The position numbers and the translations under genes were made by a program. Below, one piece after another: positions 7,758 through 17,193 of a stretch of 64,000 nt of DNA. Under the pieces are notes generated by a model. The model saw nothing but the letters and a program-made list of their open reading frames with translations. It did no database searches and had not been told where the DNA came from. Position 1 is the first letter of the stretch, and each line of letters starts with the position of its first letter. The DNA is from Oscillospiraceae bacterium (GTDB lineage: Bacteria > Bacillota > Clostridia > Oscillospirales > Acutalibacteraceae). The stretch spans positions 372,001 through 436,000 of the forward strand of contig CAJTCS010000001.1 of NCBI GenBank assembly GCA_910574995.1, written 5' to 3'.

Positions 7758-9428
7758 GTGGGAGATAAAGCAAAAGATATCTGGTCGAAAACAAAAGGCC
7801 AAATCGGGAAACTGGGAAAGAAAATATGGGTCCTGGTCATTGCTGCTGTGGCTGTAATCGGCATTGTCATCGGCCTGGTGCTGTGGCAGAACTCCTCGAA
7901 GGACGGCTATTCTGTGCTGTTCACTGGGATGACCAGCGAGGACATGACGTCTGTCACCAACTACCTGGCGGGCGAGGGGATAACAGACTACAAGATCAGC
8001 GACATGAACACCATTATGGTGCCCGCCAACCAAGAACCCAGCTTGAAAGCCAAGCTTTTGATGCAGGGGTACCCTTCTTCCGGGTTTGGTTATGAAACAT
8101 ATTTGAAAAATGTGGGTTCGCTTTCCACAGAATCGGACCGGCGGACCCTGTACCTATATGACCTGCAGGACCGCCTGGGCGCGGTTATCCGCTGTTTGGA
8201 CGGCGTGCAGGACGCCCGTGTAACCATTACACAGGGGGAGGACAGGCGGTATGTCCTGGGGCAGGATGACGTGCTGAAAGCTTCGGCAGGGGTCATTGTC
8301 ACTATGAAGGGCAACGAGGCTTTGTCCCAGAAATCCGCCAATGCCATCCGTTCCTTGGTGGGCAGTTCCGTCCAGGGGCTGGAATTTGAAGAGATCAGTA
8401 TTGTGGATACCCTGGGCAATACATATGACGGACAGGAGGTGGGCAGCGACGCCTCCCTTGCCGATACGAAATTTGCCTTGGAGGAGCAGACCAACAACAA
8501 GATACGCAAAAGCATTTTGGATGTGTTGACCCCGATGTATGGTGCGGAAAACGTTTCAGTAGGCGTGAACACCACCGTGGAGATGAGCAACGCTGTAGAG
8601 GATTCCACTACTTATGATTTGCCCGAGTGGGCCGCGGACGGCCAGACGAACGGCGAAGGTATCGTAGGCAAGAAGATTTGGGAAGGCGACGTCATTCAAG
8701 GAGAAGACGAGGAAGGCGGCGTGGTGGGCACCCAGACCAACGCCGACCTGCCCACCTATGTGGAAGAATATAATCCGGATGGCACGGAAAAAGAGCTGCA
8801 TGGCAGCGGCGAGAAGGACTTTTTGGTGGATACCACCCACACCCGGCGTGAGCGCATGGCCGGCACGGTGGCGGATGTGATGGTTTCCGTTACCATCAAC
8901 AGCAATGTCCCCAACACGGCCGACCCCGACGCTTTGGTGGGCCATGTGGCCCGGGCCGCGGGCATCGACGCCGCTACCCAGGCGGACAAGATATCTATTA
9001 TCAGCCATCCGTTCTATGCGCCCGAAGATTCTATCGACAACCGGCCCGCCGATACAAACCCAGGCACCTTGCTGGGCATCTTGCCCGATTGGGTACTGTA
9101 CGCCTTGGCTGCCGGCCTGCTGCTGTTCATGATGCTCACCTTCCTGCTCTTGCTGCTGCGCAGGAAAAAGCGCAATCGGATACAGCTGGAAGAGGCTTCC
9201 CTGTTGGATGCTATCCCCTCTATTTTGCCAGAGGAGGAAATATCTGTACAGCAGCCCGAGCAAGAGCCCGAAGGCGCGGATATTATGGAAGTGCATGCCG
9301 AGCGCAGTATGGAGCTAAGGCGCGGTGTGCGTGAGTTCGCAGAGCAGAATCCTGAAATTGCGGCCCAGATGGTCAAGACCTGGCTGAAGGGAGATGAGGA
9401 CGGCAATGCCCACGAAGCAGAAGCGTGA
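7758..9428 (+). CDS. fliF: Flagellar MS-ring protein FliF
   Basis: FliF (556 residues from the preferred start) builds the membrane-embedded MS ring that carries the C-ring and houses the export gate. The GTG at 7758 has GGAGGT at 7745-7750 with 7-nt spacing, so it is preferred over the GTG at 7743, which overlaps that site. TM segments lie at about 24-44 and 444-468, bracketing the large ring-building region. The cytoplasmic tail ends with the FliG-binding segment (VREFAEQNPEIAAQMVKTWL). Its end overlaps the start of fliG. Confidence 0.95.
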   Translation: MGDKAKDIWSKTKGQIGKLGKKIWVLVIAAVAVIGIVIGLVLWQNSSKDGYSVLFTGMTSEDMTSVTNYLAGEGITDYKISDMNTIMVPANQEPSLKAKLLMQGYPSSGFGYETYLKNVGSLSTESDRRTLYLYDLQDRLGAVIRCLDGVQDARVTITQGEDRRYVLGQDDVLKASAGVIVTMKGNEALSQKSANAIRSLVGSSVQGLEFEEISIVDTLGNTYDGQEVGSDASLADTKFALEEQTNNKIRKSILDVLTPMYGAENVSVGVNTTVEMSNAVEDSTTYDLPEWAADGQTNGEGIVGKKIWEGDVIQGEDEEGGVVGTQTNADLPTYVEEYNPDGTEKELHGSGEKDFLVDTTHTRRERMAGTVADVMVSVTINSNVPNTADPDALVGHVARAAGIDAATQADKISIISHPFYAPEDSIDNRPADTNPGTLLGILPDWVLYALAAGLLLFMMLTFLLLLLRRKKRNRIQLEEASLLDAIPSILPEEEISVQQPEQEPEGADIMEVHAERSMELRRGVREFAEQNPEIAAQMVKTWLKGDEDGNAHEAEA

Positions 9429-10599
9429 GAAAAAAGAAAAGAAAGAAAAAAAGCGCAGGCGGAAAAAGGGCGAGCCTGAGATAGAGGAAATGGCGCTTGC
9501 GCCTATGCCAGAGCAAGCGCCCGCCCCGCCGCCCAGGCCTGTCATGACGCCGGAAGGGATACTGAGTTTACAATCAGACCGGCCTATCTCCCCTATCGTA
9601 CAAGGGATGAGCGGTTCCCAGAAGGCCGCGGCTGTTATCGTGGCGCTGGGCGTAGATAAGGCCTCGATGCTGTACCAGTATATGGACCCGGAGGACGTGG
9701 AGCTGCTTACCCTGGAGGTGGCAAAGCTGGGCTTCCTGGATTCCGACGCCACGGAAGACGTGCTGACGGAATTCTACCAGATGTGCCTGACCAACAAGAC
9801 CGTTACCGAAGGCGGCCTGGAATACGCCAAGACAGTCTTGGAAAAGGCTTTTGGCGAGCAGAACGCCAACAGCCTTTTGGATAAGGTGACGAAGTCCTTG
9901 AAGAACCGGGAATTCTCTTTTATGAACAAGGCCGGCGAGAAGGATTTGTTTACCGCCTTGCAGCACGAGCGCCCCCAGACCATTGCCTTGGTGCTTTCTT
10001 ACATAGAGCCCGACAAGGCGGCGGCGGTGGTGGCCCAGTTAAACCCAGTCACACAGCTGAACGTAGTACAGCGTATTGCCCAGATGGACAGCGCCTCTCC
10101 TTCAGCCATTAAGATTATCGAGGCGGAGATGTCAAACAAGTTTGCCAGCATTTTCAGCGCCAACAACGTGCAGGTGGGCGGCATCGACTTTGTGGCCGAT
10201 GTGATGAACCACTTGGACCGTTCCAGCGAAAAGGGGATTTTCGACGGCCTCAACGCCCACGACGCGGAGTTGGCCGACGAGATCCGCAAGCGCATGTTCG
10301 TTTTCGACGATATCATCACCATGGACGACCGTTCGGTACAGCGTTTCCTGCGGGACTGCGACCCCCGCGACCTGGTGCTGTCCCTCAAGGCGGCCAATTC
10401 CGAGGTGGCCAACAAGCTGTTTACCAATATGTCTTCCCGTATGGCAGAGTCTATCCGGGACGACCTGGAAATTACGACCAATGTGCGCATGAAGGATGTG
10501 GACGAGGCCCAGCAGCGCATTGTCAATATCATCCGCACGCTGGAGGAACGCAACGAGATTATTATCTTGAAGGGCGGAAAGGACGATATCATTGCCTAA
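9406..10599 (+). CDS. fliG: Flagellar motor switch protein FliG with a long basic N-terminal extension
   Basis: FliG converts stator force into rotation at the C-ring. The FliG body begins near MSGSQKAAAVIVAL (residue 68 of this model) and has the normal ARM, middle and C-terminal domains, including HERPQTIALVLSY and the conserved end IIILKGGKDDII. The 67 residues before it are unusual: a Lys/Arg-rich stretch, an acidic patch, then a Pro-rich segment. The ATG at 9406 has GAGGA just upstream and overlaps fliF by 23 nt. Internal ATGs at 9490, 9544 and 9607 could start shorter forms, but none has a clear SD. Total length is 397 against about 335-340 for the family. Confidence 0.92.
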   Translation: MPTKQKREKKEKKEKKRRRKKGEPEIEEMALAPMPEQAPAPPPRPVMTPEGILSLQSDRPISPIVQGMSGSQKAAAVIVALGVDKASMLYQYMDPEDVELLTLEVAKLGFLDSDATEDVLTEFYQMCLTNKTVTEGGLEYAKTVLEKAFGEQNANSLLDKVTKSLKNREFSFMNKAGEKDLFTALQHERPQTIALVLSYIEPDKAAAVVAQLNPVTQLNVVQRIAQMDSASPSAIKIIEAEMSNKFASIFSANNVQVGGIDFVADVMNHLDRSSEKGIFDGLNAHDAELADEIRKRMFVFDDIITMDDRSVQRFLRDCDPRDLVLSLKAANSEVANKLFTNMSSRMAESIRDDLEITTNVRMKDVDEAQQRIVNIIRTLEERNEIIILKGGKDDIIA

Positions 10600-11413
10600 T
10601 ATTTTTAAGCGATTTGCCAACGTCACCGCCGATAAATATGTTTTCACAGATGCCGCCGCCTTGCCTATACAGCCCGACACGCCCCCTGCCCCGGAGCCCG
10701 AGGAGGCCCCCCAGGAGGGGGAGGCGGCAGAAGCGCCCCCAGAGCCGGAACCCCAGACGCCGGTAGACTTTGCCCAGGTGCAGGCCGAAGCGATTTTAGC
10801 CGACGCCCGGAGGGAAGCCGACGCCTTGATGACGGACGCGCGGCAGGCTGTGGCGGAAGAGCTGGAAACCCTGCGGCAAGAGGCTGCCGCGGAAGGGTAT
10901 AAGCAGGGCTTTCAGGAAGGGCAGGCAGCCGGCCGTTTGGAAGCGCGCCAGCAGCAGGAAGTACAGGCTCTCCGCTTAGAGGAGCAGGTAAAGTCCTTCC
11001 TGGATGCGGCCGCCAGGGAAAAGGACCGGATGTTGGAAAAGAGCCAGAATGATTTGAAGGAACTGGCCTTAACGATCGCTGAAAAGGTGATACGGGTCAG
11101 CCTGCGCAGCAGCAGCGACATTTTGATCCGCATGATCGAATCTGCCACCGCTAAAAAGCGCAGGTGTGAATGGGTCCAGATTTATATAGCAGATTGCGAC
11201 GCCCGTACGTCGGTGTCGACCGTGCCGGAGTTGGCAGAGGCTATGCGCCACTTGTCCGACCGGGTGCGGATTATCCCTATGGCGGACGACGAGTCTGGCA
11301 CATGCATCATTGAGATGCCCGACGAGATTATAGACGCCAGCGTGTCCACCCAGCTGGACAACCTGCGGGGTGTGCTGGAGAATGCAGAAGTAGACCGGGA
11401 AGACAGGAGATAG
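10592..11413 (+). CDS. fliH: Flagellar assembly protein FliH
   Basis: FliH (273 residues) is the peripheral stalk-like regulator of the FliI export ATPase. The start is TTG at 10592, overlapping fliG by 8 nt, with GGAAAGGA at 10576-10583 as SD. Residues about 25-60 are Pro/Glu-rich. Residues about 62-170 are a long charged helix with the GYKQGFQEGQAAGRLEA glycine-spaced repeat typical of FliH. The C-terminal FliH/VirB-type domain contains the TIAEKVIRVSL segment. Translational coupling with fliG is likely. Confidence 0.9.
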   Translation: MPNIFKRFANVTADKYVFTDAAALPIQPDTPPAPEPEEAPQEGEAAEAPPEPEPQTPVDFAQVQAEAILADARREADALMTDARQAVAEELETLRQEAAAEGYKQGFQEGQAAGRLEARQQQEVQALRLEEQVKSFLDAAAREKDRMLEKSQNDLKELALTIAEKVIRVSLRSSSDILIRMIESATAKKRRCEWVQIYIADCDARTSVSTVPELAEAMRHLSDRVRIIPMADDESGTCIIEMPDEIIDASVSTQLDNLRGVLENAEVDREDRR

Positions 11414-11416
11414 CGC

Positions 11417-12718
11417 ATGTTTCAGGATACCATCCGGCGGGTGCAGCAGGCGGAGACGATTGGCCACACTGGCAAGATTGAGAATATTGTGGGCATGTCC
11501 ATTGAGGCTTCGGGCAGCCGGGCGGCTGTGGGCGATATCTGCCGTATCTATAACGGTGAATCGGGCGGACAGATCCCCGCGGAGGTGGTAGGCTTTAAGA
11601 ACGACCGCATCCTTTTGATGCCCTATAGCGAGATGACGGGTATCTCTTCCGGCAATTTTGTCCGTAACACTGGCCATCAGCTGCGCATGCGGGTGGGCCC
11701 CTTCCTGAAAGGGCGTATTATCAACGCCCTGGGGCAACCCATCGACGACTTAGGCCCTTTTCAGGGGGGCGATTCCTATTGTATCGGCAGTTCCCATATC
11801 AACCCTTTGTCCCGCCCCCCCATCCGGGAACGGATGGAGTTTGGCGTAAAAGCCATTGACGGCTTGCTGACCATTGGAAAGGGCCAACGTATGGGCATAT
11901 TCGCCGGGTCTGGCGTGGGCAAAAGCACCTTGCTGGGCATGATAGCCAAAAATGTAAAGGCGGATATCAATGTCATTGCCCTGGTGGGGGAACGTGGCCG
12001 GGAAGTTTTGGAATTTGTGGAGAAGGATTTGGGGGAGGAAGGCATGCGCCGTTCCGTCTTGGTGGTGGCTACCTCTGACCAGCCCGCTATGCTGCGCATG
12101 AAGTGCCCTTCGGTGGCCACGGGTATTGCCGAGTATTTCCGGGACCAGGGGTTGGACGTCCTGTTGATGATGGACTCCCTTACCCGCTTTGCTATGGCCC
12201 AGCGGGAAATCGGCCTTGCTATTGGAGAGCCGCCGGTGGCAAGAGGGTATACCCCTTCCATTTATGCCGAATTGCCTAAGCTTTTAGAGCGCAGCGGTAA
12301 TTTCCGCAGGGGTTCCATTACAGCCATTTATACCGTGCTGGTGGAAGGCGACGACACCAACGAACCCATTGCCGACACGGTACGCGGCATCTTGGACGGG
12401 CACATCGTCCTGTCCCGGCGGCTGGCGGCCCAGAACCATTATCCAGCTATCGACATAGGGGCCAGCATTTCCCGTTTGATGGTGGAACTGGTGGACGATG
12501 GACACAAGCAGATGGCTTCCCGTCTGCGGGATATCCTGAGCACCTATAACCAGAACGCAGACCTGGTGTCCATCGGGGCCTATAAGTCTGGGACGAATCA
12601 AAAGCTGGATTTTGCGCTGACAAAAATAGATGAGATAAACGGTTTCCTTATGCAGGGCATCAACGAGGCTTTCAGTTATGAACAATGCCTGAAGGAAATG
12701 CATAAAATACTACGCTGA
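11417..12718 (+). CDS. fliI: Flagellum-specific ATPase FliI
   Basis: FliI (433 residues) is the F1-beta-like hexameric ATPase that energises flagellar export. Walker A is GSGVGKST (Lys169), and Walker B is within the LDVLLMMDSLTR segment. The conserved IGEPPVARGYTPS follows. The N-terminal domain and the C-terminal FliJ/FliH-contacting region are present, so all catalytic parts look intact. It starts 3 nt after fliH and precedes fliJ, the usual ATPase module. Confidence 0.97.
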   Translation: MFQDTIRRVQQAETIGHTGKIENIVGMSIEASGSRAAVGDICRIYNGESGGQIPAEVVGFKNDRILLMPYSEMTGISSGNFVRNTGHQLRMRVGPFLKGRIINALGQPIDDLGPFQGGDSYCIGSSHINPLSRPPIRERMEFGVKAIDGLLTIGKGQRMGIFAGSGVGKSTLLGMIAKNVKADINVIALVGERGREVLEFVEKDLGEEGMRRSVLVVATSDQPAMLRMKCPSVATGIAEYFRDQGLDVLLMMDSLTRFAMAQREIGLAIGEPPVARGYTPSIYAELPKLLERSGNFRRGSITAIYTVLVEGDDTNEPIADTVRGILDGHIVLSRRLAAQNHYPAIDIGASISRLMVELVDDGHKQMASRLRDILSTYNQNADLVSIGAYKSGTNQKLDFALTKIDEINGFLMQGINEAFSYEQCLKEMHKILR

Positions 12719-12740
12719 TAAAAAGGGGGGGGGATAGGCC

Positions 12741-13205
12741 ATGAAGAAATTCCAGTTTCAGCTGGACACGGTACTGCGGTATAAGCTGCAGGTGCTGGAT
12801 ACCCGCCTGGCAGAGCACGGCGCGGTAATGGCCCAGGTGAACCGGCAGGAGGAGGCGCTGGGCCAGGCCCAGGACAACCTCTGGTCCTGCGAGGAGGAAT
12901 ACCGCCAAAAGCAGGCGGAAGGCATGACCGTCCTGGAGGCTATGAAGTATCAGACCGGCATTGAGGTGCTGGAAAAGGTGCGGCGCAGGGAAGAAGAGAA
13001 GCTGCGGCGTTTGCAGCAGCTGGAAGAGGAAAAGCGCGCCCGTGTAGTAGAGGCCAAGCAGGAGACTTCTTCGCTGGAAAGGTTGAAGGAACTGAAACTG
13101 GAAGAGTATAATTCGGCTGTGGCAAAGGAAGAGGAAAAGCTGATTGATGACCTGGTGATGGCGCGGCGGGCTGCCAGCTTGGCGCAGGCGGAAACCCCTG
13201 CATAA
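12741..13205 (+). CDS. fliJ: Flagellar export chaperone/stalk protein FliJ
   Basis: This 154-residue protein is almost entirely two long charged helices (coiled coil), opening with FQFQLDTVLRYKLQVLD, the usual FliJ start pattern. FliJ links the FliI ring to FlhA and helps deliver export substrates. It is recognised by position directly after fliI, length and coiled-coil composition, since sequence identity in this family is low. A G-rich SD (12725-12733) precedes the ATG. Confidence 0.88.
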   Translation: MKKFQFQLDTVLRYKLQVLDTRLAEHGAVMAQVNRQEEALGQAQDNLWSCEEEYRQKQAEGMTVLEAMKYQTGIEVLEKVRRREEEKLRRLQQLEEEKRARVVEAKQETSSLERLKELKLEEYNSAVAKEEEKLIDDLVMARRAASLAQAETPA

Positions 13206-13495
13206 AGGGTTTGCGCGCTACCGCTAAAAATAGGGGACAGGTTGCCGCAACGTGCGGATGCATACAAACAGGCAAGGCAGTATGGGTATATAGGGCCCCG
13301 AAAGGTAGGGGTAAAAGCTTTATTATATAGTTTACAATTCGTTTACCATAGTACCGCAGGAGCAGACTGGCCGATCGAGGCCAGGGTATGGCGCACGGGG
13401 CGCCACGTGGAAGCAGAGTTTATTTTAAATGGGAGAACAAGGCTGGGAAACCGGCAGGCATATAGATAGCATAAACTGGAAAGGAGGTGGAAAGA
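13206..13495 (+). other. Unusually long gap between fliJ and fliK with several small hairpins
   Basis: This is the only gap of nearly 300 bases in the front half of an otherwise tight operon, and no convincing gene is seen in it. Perfect small hairpins can form at 13245-13257 (CCGCA/TGCGG), 13367-13384 (CTGGCC/GGCCAG) and 13389-13405 (TGGCGC/GCGCCA). The AT-rich middle (13316-13345) has TATA-like boxes but no clear -35. It could be a structured intercistronic RNA, a processing site or an internal promoter. Confidence 0.35.
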
Positions 13496-14662
13496 ATGCA
13501 GATTAATACCATGTACCAGGCCATGCTGGAGATAGGCCAGGCACTTCCGGGCAAAGGCGCGGAGCCTACGGGACGGGAGGAAGACTTACAGTTTGACGCC
13601 ATGCTGCAAGAGCAGGCGCAGGCTTCCCAGGCCCCCCGCAAGGACAAAGAAGGCCCTGCGGCCCAACAAAAGCCCAAAGAAGGGGAAGACCCCCAGCAAC
13701 CGGCCGAGGAAGAGACCATGCCTACCCAGGCAGGATACGCGGTGGCGGCGTCTTTGGTGACCAGCCAGCCGGTGGTGAACCTGATGGTGGAAAACCAGGG
13801 GGCACAGATACCTGTGGCGCTGGACCCAGTGGGGACCGTCCAGGAGGAAGCAGCGGTTTTGCCAGGGCAACCTGTTGTCATCCAAGAGGAGGCCGATGTG
13901 CCGGTCCTGCAGGAGGGCGTAATGGCTTCTGGCATACAGGAGCAGCCCCAGGCCCCGGTAGAGGCGGCCCACGAGTTGGAACTTGAACCGGAAGCTGGCC
14001 AGCAGGCGGCCCCAGTGGAAGCAAACCTCTCCCAGGAGCAGCCAGAGCTGGAAGTAGAACCCCAGCGGCAGGAAGCCCCTCGGGCAGAGCGCGTTATCCA
14101 TAGGGAGGAAGCCCCTGTTCAGGAAGAGCAGCCCCAGGAGGCGGAGGCCCAGGGGACAGAGGTACAGGCAAGGCCTATGTTCCAACGGGAGGACGCCGTG
14201 CCGGTAAAGGTGGCGGAGCCCTATGAACCTGTAGAGCCGGAAACGGTAGAAGCGCCTCAGCAACTGGCAGACCGTTTGACTCAGATGCTGGAGCAGGGGG
14301 AATCCCGTGTGGAGATTGCCCTTAGCCCGGAAAATTTGGGCCGTATGACCGTGGAGATTACTCGGACCGGGGACGGCGCGCTGCATGTGGTGCTGGGCGC
14401 GGCAAGCGAGAAGGTTACGGCGCTTTTGCAGCAGAACAGCTCGAACTTGCACAGCCTTTTGGCGGCCAACAACCAGGGCGAGGTACACATCCAGGTGCAG
14501 CAGGAGCAGCCTGCCCAAGAGCAGCCCAATCCTTTCATGAACCCAGACGAGGGCAGGGGCCAGCAGCAGCAACAGCAGCACAAGCCCCAGCAGCAGCCCA
14601 GCGAGGACTTTGTCCAGCAGCTGCGGCTAGGCCTGGTAGACCGGGATACGCAGGAACTGTAG
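13496..14662 (+). CDS. fliK: Flagellar hook-length control protein FliK
   Basis: FliK (388 residues) measures hook length and switches export specificity through FlhB. The ATG at 13496 follows a strong AAAGGAGG at 13480-13487; the in-frame GTG at 13487 overlaps that site and is rejected. Residues about 20-255 are Pro/Glu/Gln-rich and of low complexity, as expected for the ruler part. The C-terminal Flg_hook domain begins about 258, with VEIALSPENLGRMTVEI as its signature. A Gln-rich patch lies near 345-365. It is followed by flgD and flgE. Confidence 0.9.
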   Translation: MQINTMYQAMLEIGQALPGKGAEPTGREEDLQFDAMLQEQAQASQAPRKDKEGPAAQQKPKEGEDPQQPAEEETMPTQAGYAVAASLVTSQPVVNLMVENQGAQIPVALDPVGTVQEEAAVLPGQPVVIQEEADVPVLQEGVMASGIQEQPQAPVEAAHELELEPEAGQQAAPVEANLSQEQPELEVEPQRQEAPRAERVIHREEAPVQEEQPQEAEAQGTEVQARPMFQREDAVPVKVAEPYEPVEPETVEAPQQLADRLTQMLEQGESRVEIALSPENLGRMTVEITRTGDGALHVVLGAASEKVTALLQQNSSNLHSLLAANNQGEVHIQVQQEQPAQEQPNPFMNPDEGRGQQQQQQHKPQQQPSEDFVQQLRLGLVDRDTQEL

Positions 14663-14698
14663 GCAGGGAAACCTGAAAGAAAGGTGGGATTTAAGAAA

Positions 14699-15262
14699 AT
14701 GGCAAGTAGCTATATGGGTGATCTGTCCAAAATCATGGGCACCACCACCACTGGTAAAGTAGCTGACAAGAGCACCAACAAGAAAGCGGGCCAGGATCTG
14801 GATATGACCGATTTCTTGACGCTGATGGTGGCTACGTTCCAGAATCAGGACATTGATAATACGGCCTCTACAGCGGACATGATGAACCAGATGGTGCAGA
14901 TGTCTGTGGTACAGGCAATCAGCAACATCAGTGCGCTGATCAACGATTCGACTATTATGACCTATTCGGCCTCGCTGGTGGGCAAGGAAGTGACCGTGGG
15001 TAAATATGAGGGTAAGGAACTCAAGGAAATCCAGGGTGTGGTGACCGGTACCGGCACCTTGAACGGCGAGCAGATCATCTTCATCGGTGAAGACAGCTAC
15101 TATCTAGACCAGATCATGGCTATCGGTAAGCTGCCTGAAAAGAAGGAAGATATCGACCCCACAGAGCCAGGCGGAGACAACAACGGCAGCCAGGGCGGAA
15201 CAGGATCGGACGGCAGCGGAGACAGCGGCGTAGAGACTGGATACGTGCCGGACAGCATCTAA
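14699..15262 (+). CDS. flgD: Flagellar hook-capping (scaffold) protein FlgD
   Basis: FlgD (187 residues) caps the growing hook and is needed for FlgE assembly. The diagnostic N-terminal block MTDFLTLMVATFQNQD and QMVQMSVVQAISNI are present, followed by a small beta-rich part around SLVGKEVTVGKYEG. The tail is Gly/Ser/Asn-rich. The protein is shorter than enterobacterial FlgD (about 230), as is common in Clostridia and Bacilli. The start chosen is ATG 14699 after AAGGTGGG (14681-14688). Confidence 0.93.
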   Translation: MASSYMGDLSKIMGTTTTGKVADKSTNKKAGQDLDMTDFLTLMVATFQNQDIDNTASTADMMNQMVQMSVVQAISNISALINDSTIMTYSASLVGKEVTVGKYEGKELKEIQGVVTGTGTLNGEQIIFIGEDSYYLDQIMAIGKLPEKKEDIDPTEPGGDNNGSQGGTGSDGSGDSGVETGYVPDSI

Positions 15263-15302
15263 GGCCTTTGGCCGTTCTGAAACAAGGAAGGGTGGCCCTA
15301 CC

Positions 15303-15677
15303 ATGATCAACAGGATTACGCGGGGGGCAGGCGCGGGCGTAAACACAAACCAGGCCGCGCAGAAGGCCACCGCAAAGCAGCAAGGCAGCTTTGGGGCATT
15401 GTTACAGGGCGAGTTCCAGAAACAGCAGGTGAACTTTTCAAAGCACGCTATGACGCGCGCAGAAGAGCGGGGCATCGAGTTGACGCCCAGCCTGATGGAA
15501 AAGCTGGCAGGCTCTGTAGAGAAAGCCCAGGAAAAGGGCGCGAAGAACATTTTAGCGTTTGACGCGACCCAGGCCTTTATCATCAACGTCCCTTATGGAC
15601 GGGTCATCACAACCATGTCCCAGGACGAGATGAAAGAAAACATCTTTACCAACATCGATGGCGCTGTGCTCCTGTAA
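15303..15677 (+). CDS. Flagellar operon protein of the TIGR02530 (flg_new) type
   Basis: The 124-residue protein lies between flgD and flgE, where Gram-positive fla operons carry a conserved small protein of unknown biochemical role. The pattern VNFSKHAMTRAEERGIELTP and AFIINVPYGRVITTM matches that family as I recall it. No membrane segment or signal is seen, so it should be cytoplasmic, perhaps an export or hook-assembly factor. The start follows AAGGAAGGG at 15284-15292. Confidence 0.85.
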   Translation: MINRITRGAGAGVNTNQAAQKATAKQQGSFGALLQGEFQKQQVNFSKHAMTRAEERGIELTPSLMEKLAGSVEKAQEKGAKNILAFDATQAFIINVPYGRVITTMSQDEMKENIFTNIDGAVLL

Positions 15678-15809
15678 AAAAGGATCCAAGATACAGATAG
15701 CCGGCCCCTACCGCGTCCCCCCGCAAGACCGGGAAGACGCGCGGGATGCTATGGCGGAGGGCCCGTTTGGCCCCCGCCGGCAGCGCCGAGAAAAGGAGTA
15801 TTATAACCT

Positions 15810-17111
15810 ATGACTGGTGCAATGTACGCAGCGGTTGCCGGGTTAAGGGCACACATGAACGCCCTGAACGTTATCGGCAACAATATTTCCAATGTGAACA
15901 CGAACGCATATAAGGCAAGCCGCTACACCTTTTTAGAGAGCCTGTACACCAACATGCGCAACGGCTCGAACGGCACGAACACGGTGGGCGGCAAAAACCC
16001 GGCCCAGATCGGCTATGGCGGCAATATCGGCACCATCGACCTGGACATGAGCACCAAAAACTATGCCCCCACAGGCCGTGACAGCGACGTGATGATAAAC
16101 GGCAACGGCTTCTTCATTGTGGGCGACAAGAATGTGGAAATCCGGGATAATACGGATCTGAAAAATATGTATCTGACCCGTTTAGGTAACTTGAAGTTTG
16201 ACAACGGGGGTTATCTCGTAGACGGCCAGGGTAAATGTGTGTACGGCTTTTTGGCTACAGAGAAGCGCGTAAAAGTGATGGAAGCGGTAAAGGACGACCA
16301 AGGCAACGTGACTTATCAGCCCAAAGAGCCTGAGGAGTGGACTACCGAATACACTGGCCAGCCTGTCCTGACTGCTATCCGCCTGCCCATGATGGCCACA
16401 AAGGAGTGTGCTACCATTACCATGGTAGACGAGACAACAGGGCAGGAATATCAGAAGATTATCAGCCGCGAAGAGTATGACCAGTTGGTAAAGGATTACA
16501 ATGCCATGACTGCTGAGGAGAAGAAGGCATGCCCGAGGGAAGAAAACCCCAGTGCCTATACTTTGAAGAAAAAGGGTGATTCTATTTATCCGGCTTTGGA
16601 TAAAGATACGCAGGAACTTCTGGACTGCCAGGATGGGCAGTATGTTGCAAGTGACCGTACGGTTTCGGACAGCATTGCTATCGATGAGAAATCTGGGCGT
16701 ATTACCTGCACCACTACCAACGGCGAGACCGTGGTGGTGGGTTACATTGCCCTGGCAAAGGTGGATAACCCCGACGGCGTAAGCCATGTGGACGGTATGT
16801 ACTACCAGGCTTTGGAAGGCGCCGGTAAAGTGTATGCTACTTCTATTGGTGGCGCCGTAGGTAATACGCCTACAGAGCGAGTACTGGAAGATGGGACCAA
16901 GGTTGACGTTAGTCCGCTGCCTGGGGAATATAGTGGTATTCTTAGCGCCGGGGATACTTCCCTGGTGGCGGGCGGTTTGGAATCTTCTGGTACAGACCTG
17001 GCCTATGAAGTGAGCAATATGATACTGGTGCAGAGGGGCTATCAGGCCAACACCCGTATCGTAACCGTAACGGACACCATGCTGGAAGAGCTGGTGAACA
17101 TGAAGCGATAA
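15810..17111 (+). CDS. flgE: Flagellar hook protein FlgE
   Basis: FlgE (433 residues) forms the hook. The N-terminus (MYAAVAGLRAHMNALNVIGN) and GYGGNIGTIDLDMS are typical of hook proteins, and the C-terminus (YEVSNMILVQRGYQANTRIV) forms the D0 coiled coil. The middle contains a variable charged insert (about 155-300), where hook proteins differ most. A 132-nt GC-rich spacer after flg_new contains a hairpin near 15754-15780. The SD AAAAGGAG precedes the ATG. Confidence 0.95.
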   Translation: MTGAMYAAVAGLRAHMNALNVIGNNISNVNTNAYKASRYTFLESLYTNMRNGSNGTNTVGGKNPAQIGYGGNIGTIDLDMSTKNYAPTGRDSDVMINGNGFFIVGDKNVEIRDNTDLKNMYLTRLGNLKFDNGGYLVDGQGKCVYGFLATEKRVKVMEAVKDDQGNVTYQPKEPEEWTTEYTGQPVLTAIRLPMMATKECATITMVDETTGQEYQKIISREEYDQLVKDYNAMTAEEKKACPREENPSAYTLKKKGDSIYPALDKDTQELLDCQDGQYVASDRTVSDSIAIDEKSGRITCTTTNGETVVVGYIALAKVDNPDGVSHVDGMYYQALEGAGKVYATSIGGAVGNTPTERVLEDGTKVDVSPLPGEYSGILSAGDTSLVAGGLESSGTDLAYEVSNMILVQRGYQANTRIVTVTDTMLEELVNMKR

Positions 17112-17193
17112 TATTTTTCAGCGCCATGGCTGCCGGGGGCGGAAGGACGTCCCCGGCGGCGCGTGGCCGCGTTATAGGGGAGGCGGCTGCTGT

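Noticed and set aside
13586-14581. Minus-strand open frame opposite fliK (331 codons)
   Set aside because: Leu/Arg/His-rich mirror of the low-complexity, GC-rich fliK sequence; no domain.
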